Below are positions 8,109-12,668 of a stretch of 12,668 nt of DNA, in pieces (the stretch's first letter is position 1; every line of letters starts with the position of its first letter). Made by a program: the position numbers and the translations under genes. Origin of the DNA: an uncultured Prevotella sp. (GTDB lineage: Bacteria; Bacteroidota; Bacteroidia; Bacteroidales; Bacteroidaceae); assembly GCA_934219025.1 (NCBI GenBank), contig CAKQDG010000066.1:1-12668 (forward strand). The letters are read 5' to 3'. The notes under the pieces are model-generated. The model worked only from the letters and a program-made list of their open reading frames with translations, was not told the DNA's origin and did not search any database.

Positions 8109-8405
8109 ATGAAAACAACAAAAGAATACATATCTTTAATCTCATCACATGCCGAGGAACTGAGAACTTCTTTTGGTATAAAGTCATTGCGTATTTTTGG
8201 TTCTGTATCAAGAAATGAACAGCACGACAGAAGTGATATTGACATTTGTGTAGATATGGAACCGAAAGCATATACTGTTGTTCGTCTTAAACGTTTTTTA
8301 GAAAAACTGCTAAAATGTTCTGTTGATATAGTAAGACTCCACAAACATATCAACCCATATCTTTTAGATGAAATAAACAGAGAGGGTATTTATGTCATTA
8401 AGTAA
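8109..8405 (+). CDS. MNT-family minimal nucleotidyltransferase (possible orphan antitoxin)
   Basis: A 98-residue minimal nucleotidyltransferase of the polymerase-beta fold. The core signature is complete: GSVSRNEQHDRSDIDICVDM (31-50), i.e. GSxxR followed by SDIDxxV with the two metal-binding aspartates, and a third acidic position in CSVDIVR (residues 70-76). Such proteins usually pair with a HEPN ribonuclease toxin, which they silence by adding AMP to it. In this window no HEPN frame follows: an ATG at 8392 overlaps the stop but ends after 22 codons. The gene is markedly AT-rich (19 of 60 G+C at 8161-8220, 23 of 60 at 8221-8280) beside htpX (33 of 60 at 9001-9060), and it runs against its neighbours. 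This suggests acquired cargo, perhaps a decayed toxin-antitoxin unit. Its target is unknown. Confidence 0.85.
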   Translation: MKTTKEYISLISSHAEELRTSFGIKSLRIFGSVSRNEQHDRSDIDICVDMEPKAYTVVRLKRFLEKLLKCSVDIVRLHKHINPYLLDEINREGIYVIK

Positions 8406-8429
8406 TAGGGTTACTGTATTGTTTCAACA

Positions 8430-8478
8430 AAATAGACAAGTAATGTTATTATTTGTATAAAACACTACTTGTCTATTT
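8430..8478. terminator. Long hairpin between convergent genes (bidirectional terminator)
   Basis: AAATAGACAAGTA (8430-8442) and TACTTGTCTATTT (8466-8478) are perfect 13-base inverted arms. After one A/C mismatch the pairing continues for four more bases (8444-8447 with 8461-8464), leaving a 13-base loop. It lies between the MNT stop at 8405 and the htpX stop at 8482, where a terminator for both directions is expected. T-rich sequence flanks it on both strands, although neither side has a long uninterrupted T run. Confidence 0.7.
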
Positions 8479-8481
8479 CTA

Positions 8482-9504
8482 TCAGAACTGCTCCAGTATC
8501 TCTATCCTCTTCCGTGTGTCGGGATGGGTGGAGAAGAGCGAGGACAGGAAGCTCAAGGCTCCGCCTGCCGTTAGATGCTGCGGATGGATGATAAAGAGCT
8601 GAGCCACATCGTCGCGCTTCACTCCCTGCAGTCCCGGGTCGCCGCTAATCTTTCTCAATGCCGAAGCAAGGGCAAGCGGGTTGCCGCAGAGTTCGGCTCC
8701 GCCGGCATCTGCCATATATTCGCGCTTGCGGCTGATTGCGAATCGCGTGAGGGCGGTGAAGAGATAAGCCACGGCACAGAGCACATAGCCTATTATCAAT
8801 ACCACAATCATTGCCACGCCACTGCTACGGTTGTCGTCGTCATCGCTGCCGCCTATCCTGCGGCTGCCGCCTCCAAACCACATCATATTGTACATCATCT
8901 GCACTATCACGCTCATCACCGTGGATATGATGCCCACGAAGATGATGCTCGTGATGAGCAGGCGGGTGTCGTGGTTGCGGATGTGAGTCAGTTCATGACC
9001 GATTACACCGGCGAGTTCATCGTCGTCGAGAAGGTTCATCAGTCCGGTGGTCACGGTAACGGTGTAGCTGTTTTTGTCGATGCCGCTGGCAAAGGCGTTG
9101 AGCTGCGGATCGTCCACCATATTTATCTTAGGCATGTCCATGCCTGCCGTCATACAGAGGTTTTCCACGATGTTGTACAGGCGCGGATTTTCCTTGCGGC
9201 TCACTGAGTGTGCCCCCGTTGCCGCCCTCACCATGGAGGTATTGAACAGGAAAGCGATGGCAAACCATATCGCCACGCCGCCAACTACCCACGGCAGGGC
9301 GTTGAGGAAATAATACTTCACCACCTCTGGGTCCATCTGGTGTACCACGTTGCCGTATTGGTCGTAGTATCCGTTGCCAAAATAGTTTAGCAGGGCGATA
9401 AACGCCCACACCACCCCGAGGATTATCATGGGGAACATCAGCAGCAACAACAGTGTCATCCTGTTGTTGCGGCTGATTTGTGTATGCATTCCTACGTATT
9501 TCAT
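8482..9504 (-). CDS. htpX: M48-family membrane zinc metalloprotease (HtpX-like)
   Basis: A 340-residue integral membrane protease of family M48B. The zinc motif HExxH is GHELTHIRNHD (H170, E171, H174), and the third ligand is the glutamate in REYMADAGG (E262), both intact. Membrane segments are predicted at about 17-39, 70-88, 181-205 and 229-252; a Gly/Asp-rich loop (around 211-228) sits between the last two. HtpX-type proteases degrade damaged or misassembled inner-membrane proteins. The N-terminal segment is longer than in the E. coli enzyme (about 290 residues), which is common in this group. The gene follows lemA by 17 bases and must share its transcript, as seen for lemA-htpX pairs in many bacteria. 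A long hairpin lies four bases beyond its stop. Confidence 0.93.
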   Translation of the reverse strand: MKYVGMHTQISRNNRMTLLLLLMFPMIILGVVWAFIALLNYFGNGYYDQYGNVVHQMDPEVVKYYFLNALPWVVGGVAIWFAIAFLFNTSMVRAATGAHSVSRKENPRLYNIVENLCMTAGMDMPKINMVDDPQLNAFASGIDKNSYTVTVTTGLMNLLDDDELAGVIGHELTHIRNHDTRLLITSIIFVGIISTVMSVIVQMMYNMMWFGGGSRRIGGSDDDDNRSSGVAMIVVLIIGYVLCAVAYLFTALTRFAISRKREYMADAGGAELCGNPLALASALRKISGDPGLQGVKRDDVAQLFIIHPQHLTAGGALSFLSSLFSTHPDTRKRIEILEQF

Positions 9505-9521
9505 AATGTCTTCGGACTCAA

Positions 9522-10088
9522 TTAGAACTTAATTTCCGGAGCCTTTTCATACTGTGCACGGCTCTCCTGTGGCACCTCGAACATTGGCTGGCGTGAGAAT
9601 CCGAACATCTTGGCAAATAGGTTGCTCGGGAAGGTCTCAACGGCGTTGTTGAGTTCGCGTGTGGCAGAGTTGAAGAAGCGGCGCACGGCAGCGAGTTTGT
9701 TCTCGATGTCGGCAATCTCGCCCTGCAGCTGCACGAAGTTCTGGTTGGCCTTCAGATCTGGATAAGCCTCAAGCGACACCTTGAGTCCGGCGAGAGCCGA
9801 AGTGAGCTGGTTGTCAGCCTGAATCTTGTCGTTTATGGTTGTGGCGCCCATTGCTGCCGTGCGTGCATCTGTAACGCGCTGCAGCGTTTCCTTCTCGTGA
9901 GTGGCATAGCCCTTCACTGTTGCCACGAGCTGCGGTATGAGGTCGTAGCGCTGTTTCAGCTGCACGTCGATGTTGGCAAAGGCATTCTCGCGGTTGTTGC
10001 GCAGTTTCACTAAGTTGTTGTAGATACTCACGAGCCATATCGCCAGCACGACGATGGCCACCAGGATAATGATTGTTGTTGTTGACAT
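9522..10088 (-). CDS. lemA: LemA family membrane protein
   Basis: A 188-residue LemA-family protein: one N-terminal membrane segment (about residues 4-22, rich in Ile/Val/Leu), then the family's signature YNNLVKLRNNRENAFANIDV, QLKQRYDLIPQLV and VKGYATHEKETL, followed by long helices that form a coiled-coil-like bundle. The C-terminus faces outward in characterised relatives. The start is the ATG at 10088, directly before the membrane segment; a GTG eight codons upstream gives only a basic extension. Biochemical activity of LemA is unsettled; its constant pairing with an M48 protease suggests an adaptor or partner role in envelope protein quality control. Confidence 0.93.
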   Translation of the reverse strand: MSTTTIIILVAIVVLAIWLVSIYNNLVKLRNNRENAFANIDVQLKQRYDLIPQLVATVKGYATHEKETLQRVTDARTAAMGATTINDKIQADNQLTSALAGLKVSLEAYPDLKANQNFVQLQGEIADIENKLAAVRRFFNSATRELNNAVETFPSNLFAKMFGFSRQPMFEVPQESRAQYEKAPEIKF

Positions 10089-10196
10089 AGTTTTCTTCGT
10101 TTTTATGCTCACCTTATATTATATATATACAGGCAAGCGTTGTTAATACTGTTTCTGTTTTTACTGATATATACGATAGCTTCATCGTAATAACTA

Positions 10197-10227
10197 CAAA
10201 ATTAATGCCTTTTGTTTACAAAACACA
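10197..10227 (-). promoter_or_regulatory. Candidate promoter for lemA-htpX
   Basis: On the minus strand TAATTTTG (10197-10204) is an exact TAnnTTTG match. The base run at 19 bases upstream is TGTG (10224-10227), one base off TTTG. Transcription would start near 10190 and leave a leader of about 100 bases that opens with a small hairpin. The -7 is strong and the -33 weak. Confidence 0.5.
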
Positions 10228-10331
10228 GAGAATTTAAGTTTTGTTTGTGTTTATACATACATTTTCCAACAAATTTTGCAGTAACTAAGCAATATTGCCT
10301 ATAGAACAATAGATATATCCTCCATTTTTAT

Positions 10332-10339
10332 TATATTTG
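10332..10339 (+). promoter_or_regulatory. Candidate -7 box for the surface lipoprotein gene
   Basis: TATATTTG matches TAnnTTTG. No TTTG-like -33 is seen at the expected 19-21 bases upstream, so a different sigma factor or an activator may be involved. Transcription would start near 10346 with a leader of about 80 bases. Confidence 0.45.
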
Positions 10340-10424
10340 TGGCAACTTTATGCCAGGCAAGCCCTGTCATGGCTCTGCAAGCATACAATGTATTTTTAAT
10401 AACCCAATAAAACCAATCACGCTT

Positions 10425-12380
10425 ATGAAAGTAAATTTCCATTTACCGATATTGGCAGCATTGTTTCTGTTGGCAGCAACAAGCTGCAGCGACAACGATA
10501 ACGACAACCCTACCCCACCCGGATATATTGCCGACAAACTACCTACGGAGGATATAATAAAGAATACCGTTTCGGGGGCGTATCTTGAATACGGCGATGC
10601 TGAGAACGACGACTTTGCCGAGGCGGTGATGGAAAGGCACACCTTGGGGAAGGCGACGACCAATGGCGAGAAGGTAAAAAGCGTATTTATCGACAACGCC
10701 GTGCTGGCTTCGATGGCGACCGGCGACTACGAGAACATAGTGGCGAATATCATGACAGACAAGACCCTGCTCGTGGTTAATCCCACTGCTGAGGCGTGGA
10801 ACAAGTTTGCATACAACATCGCCGTGGCCTATACCGACATGACGAGAGACGACAGACTACCGGAAAATTACACCGAAGAGGGCAAGAACTTCCTGAACAT
10901 GCTGGTGCGCGACGTTAGGTTGGCACGCGCCAACGATATCTATGGCTTGCCTATCGTAAGGAATGAAAAGACGGGGGTGAATGGTATTTTCTCAAGTATC
11001 CTCACTATCCGCGGAAATGTTATACGCAGCTACGACAACGACATCCAGAAAAAGCCTGACTCGCTGACTACCGCTGAATATAAATACGACAACAAGGGGA
11101 ATCTCGTTTCTTCTGACATCGACGACAAGGCGCAGGCTGTAATGCCCAAATGTGAGGCCAACGACTATTCGGTAGGGTTGATGGCCGACGACATCGCGGA
11201 GCGTATAGAGAAGGGCGACGACAGCAACGGTGCCGCCAAGGCTCCGGCAACCAGAGCTGAAGCGAGTGATTTGAAGAGTTTAATGGATGCTCAGGAATTC
11301 TCGCACGTGTTCCGTGCCGACAACTTCGCATCCTCGTGGCTCTACTATCAGCAACGTTCGTGTATCGTAGAGACGAAATATTATATATGGTCGGTGTACG
11401 ACTTCAACAAAGACACCGACTACTACATCGTTCATCAGGTTATAACCTCGCACAACGGCGACCTCGGTTGTACCGACGGCACTCAGGCATGGGACCACGT
11501 GGGCGGCGACTATGTGTATCTCGGCTCATGGGCTGGCGACATGACAAACAACATCAACCTGCTCGACGAAAATGGGAACCCGGTGAACGGAGCTGAGATT
11601 ATCAACCCTCAGCCAACTACACATCTCGGCACAGCGAGCCATACCACGGGCATAAACTGCTCGTTCAGCGGAAATCTGGGACTTAACGTGCTCGGTCCTA
11701 ACGGCGGCGTGGCAGGTTCGTTCGGTTTCACCGACTCCTACACCACTTCCACTCCCGACTATGCCACAGAGCTGAAAACATCCGGAACGAAATTAAACTG
11801 GAACTTCAATGCCGCAAATGCCCATATCCTGGGACATTGTGCATGGGACAGCAAAAATGCTACACACGACATAATACCGTATTGCTACCGCAACGACTGC
11901 ACTTTCAACCAGTCGTTCATATACACCGTGAAGAATCCGAAATCGGAAAGATATATGCTCGATGTATGCACTTCGCTTAGCTTGGTGAATTATGAGGGAA
12001 TGAACATGATAGTATATATGAGCGACAAATACTTCGACTACAAGAGCGACACAAAATACAGTTTTATGCTCAACCCGCCCACTCGCCACAAGTCAGACTG
12101 GTATATGTCTATCGACGTGCCGCAGGGCATCTCGCAAGAGAGCGTGCGCAAGTTCCTTGAATCGCACTACGGCAAATACTGGAAGGAGTCGTTCACCTGC
12201 TACACATTCTCCGAGGGCGACGTGCTGCCAGTTTATGGCATAATGAATTCGCTGAAGCATGACATAAACAACGACCTGGCTTCGTGGAGGTCTGCCGGCT
12301 TTACCGGAAAGTACAGCATATACGTGCATCCAAGCACATCGTCAGAGATAACGAAGAAGTTTGAATTCACCGTGAAATAA
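10425..12380 (+). CDS. Large surface lipoprotein with leukocidin-like C-terminal domain
   Basis: A 651-residue predicted lipoprotein. The ATG at 10425 gives a proper signal (MK, hydrophobic core, lipobox AATSC, Cys21); the frame stays open 25 codons further upstream, but that extension has no secretion features and would bury the signal. After Cys21 comes SDNDNDN, an acidic run like the export signals of Bacteroidota surface lipoproteins. Residues 33-265 form an alpha-rich domain I do not recognise. An Ala/Pro/Asn linker (266-280) leads to a beta-rich domain at about 285-651. That domain has YDFNKDTDYYIVHQ (325-338), a Gly/Ser/Thr-rich alternating stretch (409-443, with a turn at 424-428), TPDY (443-446) and LNWNF (457-461). 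The order and pattern recall leukocidin/alpha-hemolysin beta-pore-forming toxins: cap strands, stem hairpin, then 'PDF...W'. This is inference from pattern; sequence identity is low. Gene reality is certain, the fold only probable. Confidence 0.7.
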   Translation: MKVNFHLPILAALFLLAATSCSDNDNDNPTPPGYIADKLPTEDIIKNTVSGAYLEYGDAENDDFAEAVMERHTLGKATTNGEKVKSVFIDNAVLASMATGDYENIVANIMTDKTLLVVNPTAEAWNKFAYNIAVAYTDMTRDDRLPENYTEEGKNFLNMLVRDVRLARANDIYGLPIVRNEKTGVNGIFSSILTIRGNVIRSYDNDIQKKPDSLTTAEYKYDNKGNLVSSDIDDKAQAVMPKCEANDYSVGLMADDIAERIEKGDDSNGAAKAPATRAEASDLKSLMDAQEFSHVFRADNFASSWLYYQQRSCIVETKYYIWSVYDFNKDTDYYIVHQVITSHNGDLGCTDGTQAWDHVGGDYVYLGSWAGDMTNNINLLDENGNPVNGAEIINPQPTTHLGTASHTTGINCSFSGNLGLNVLGPNGGVAGSFGFTDSYTTSTPDYATELKTSGTKLNWNFNAANAHILGHCAWDSKNATHDIIPYCYRNDCTFNQSFIYTVKNPKSERYMLDVCTSLSLVNYEGMNMIVYMSDKYFDYKSDTKYSFMLNPPTRHKSDWYMSIDVPQGISQESVRKFLESHYGKYWKESFTCYTFSEGDVLPVYGIMNSLKHDINNDLASWRSAGFTGKYSIYVHPSTSSEITKKFEFTVK

Positions 12381-12420
12381 GCACGGCGCAATTATATGTG
12401 GTTCATCCGGGATATGGAGT

Positions 12421-12436
12421 GATAATATTTATTATC
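12421..12436 (+). terminator. Small AT hairpin downstream of the lipoprotein gene
   Basis: GATAATATTTATTATC is a 7-base inverted repeat (GATAATA/TATTATC) 40 bases past the stop, with a T6 run (12451-12456) 14 bases beyond it. All but one pair of the stem are A/T, and the T run is not adjacent, so this is a weak terminator candidate. The large cloverleaf 41 bases further on may do the job instead. Confidence 0.25.
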
Positions 12437-12476
12437 GGAAGTGGCAAATGTTTTTTAGACGAAAACCAATAAAACA

Positions 12477-12608
12477 CCCTCTGACAAGTAAAGCCCTCGT
12501 TCCTCGGGCTTACCGGTGTATTGTCGTATTTCCTTACGAGAACAAGTTCTCTCTCGGAAATACGCCAATCCACCGGTAATGCCTTTGGCATTTTTACTTG
12601 TCAGAGGG
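12477..12608. repeat. 132-base cloverleaf-forming inverted repeat element
   Basis: The ends CCCTCTGACAAGTAAA (12477-12492) and TTTACTTGTCAGAGGG (12593-12608) are a perfect 16-base inverted repeat. Inside, 12511-12533 pairs with 12556-12578 at 21 of 23 positions, and GAGAAC/GTTCTC (12538-12543 with 12546-12551) closes an AA loop at the centre. Between outer and inner stems each half carries its own small hairpin: AAGCCC/GGGCTT (12491-12511) on the left and AATGCC/GGCATT (12578-12592) on the right. The folded form is a four-arm cloverleaf in DNA or RNA. No protein, tRNA signature or attC core site is present. It looks like a non-coding mobile or palindromic intergenic repeat (MITE or REP/BIME-like), or a structured RNA or terminator. 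No flanking direct repeat longer than 2-3 bases is obvious. Confidence 0.75.
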
Positions 12609-12668
12609 CGATAAACATAAAAAACAAAGGAAACCATTTTCGACCTGTAAAACAGAATGTCGGCGAGT

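Larger units (their letters stand above)
10089..10424. other. Divergent promoter region between lemA and the surface lipoprotein
   Basis: This 336-base stretch is AT-rich and holds no supported gene. It carries leftward promoter elements for lemA and a rightward -7 box for the lipoprotein. A 6-base hairpin TACGAT/ATCGTA (10172-10177 with 10184-10189) falls at the very 5' end of the predicted lemA transcript and could stabilise it. A weaker ACAAAAC/GTTTTGT inverted repeat lies at 10218-10244. No riboswitch or RNA gene is recognised. Confidence 0.6.

Noticed and set aside
8392..8460. 22-codon frame overlapping the MNT stop, as a HEPN remnant
   Set aside because: The position suits a HEPN start, but the short product shows no HEPN motif and no downstream frame continues it.
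8575..9207. 210-codon open frame on the plus strand
   Set aside because: It is antisense to htpX, very rich in His and Ala, and has no promoter or start context.
10350..10424. 25-codon N-terminal extension of the surface lipoprotein
   Set aside because: It would bury the lipoprotein signal peptide; the ATG at 10425 gives a textbook signal and Cys21.
12477..12608. Integron attC site or tRNA/tmRNA
   Set aside because: The attC core sites RYYYAAC and GTTRRRY are not found at the ends. The 16-base closing stem, lack of T-loop sequence and 132-base size do not fit a tRNA.
12403..12637. Two overlapping frames of about 60 codons on the minus strand
   Set aside because: They are by-products of the inverted repeat and have no start context or family resemblance.
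1..12668. CRISPR array, rRNA, tRNA or insertion sequence with transposase
   Set aside because: No regularly spaced direct repeats, conserved RNA segments or transposase motifs were seen on either strand.

Overview
The window looks like chromosome of a Bacteroidales bacterium, most likely a Prevotella- or Bacteroides-like gut or oral species. Three things point there. Core genes resemble Bacteroidales versions (GlmM, a DUF4827-type lipoprotein, PurD, a LemA-HtpX pair). Several intergenic regions carry the Bacteroidota promoter form (-33 TTTG-like, about 19 bases, -7 TAnnTTTG) rather than a sigma70 TATAAT box. Start sites are mostly preceded by A/T-rich leaders without strong Shine-Dalgarno sequences.

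Positions 1-7945 are a leftward (minus-strand) housekeeping block. In transcription order it holds a phosphomannomutase/phosphoglucomutase, then purD from its own well-formed promoter, a multi-pass membrane protein that overlaps purD by one base, a small YqaA/DedA-like membrane protein, a sugar-type nucleotidyltransferase and an NrnA-like DHH phosphoesterase ending in a short hairpin. A DUF4827/FKBP-like lipoprotein and glmM follow; glmM runs off the left edge. The two hexose-phosphate mutases, the nucleotidyltransferase and GlmM suggest an emphasis on sugar-nucleotide and cell-envelope precursor supply, although the substrates of the mutase at 6476-7945 and of the nucleotidyltransferase are not fixed by sequence.

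Positions 7946-8481 are a small AT-rich insert-like stretch. A rightward MNT-type minimal nucleotidyltransferase gene with its own promoter has no visible HEPN partner and is followed by a long hairpin that separates it from the convergent htpX. Positions 8482-10088 are a leftward lemA-htpX pair (membrane-anchored coiled-coil protein plus M48 membrane metalloprotease), probably a membrane quality-control unit.

Positions 10089-10424 are a 336-base divergent promoter region. It drives lemA leftward and, rightward, a 651-residue predicted surface lipoprotein (10425-12380) whose C-terminal half has the look of a leukocidin/hemolysin-type beta-pore-forming domain. Downstream, 12477-12608 is a 132-base near-perfect inverted repeat that folds into a cloverleaf: its two halves share the same sequence but carry two different small hairpins at the equivalent place. 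The lipoprotein and this element are the two least ordinary items in the window.
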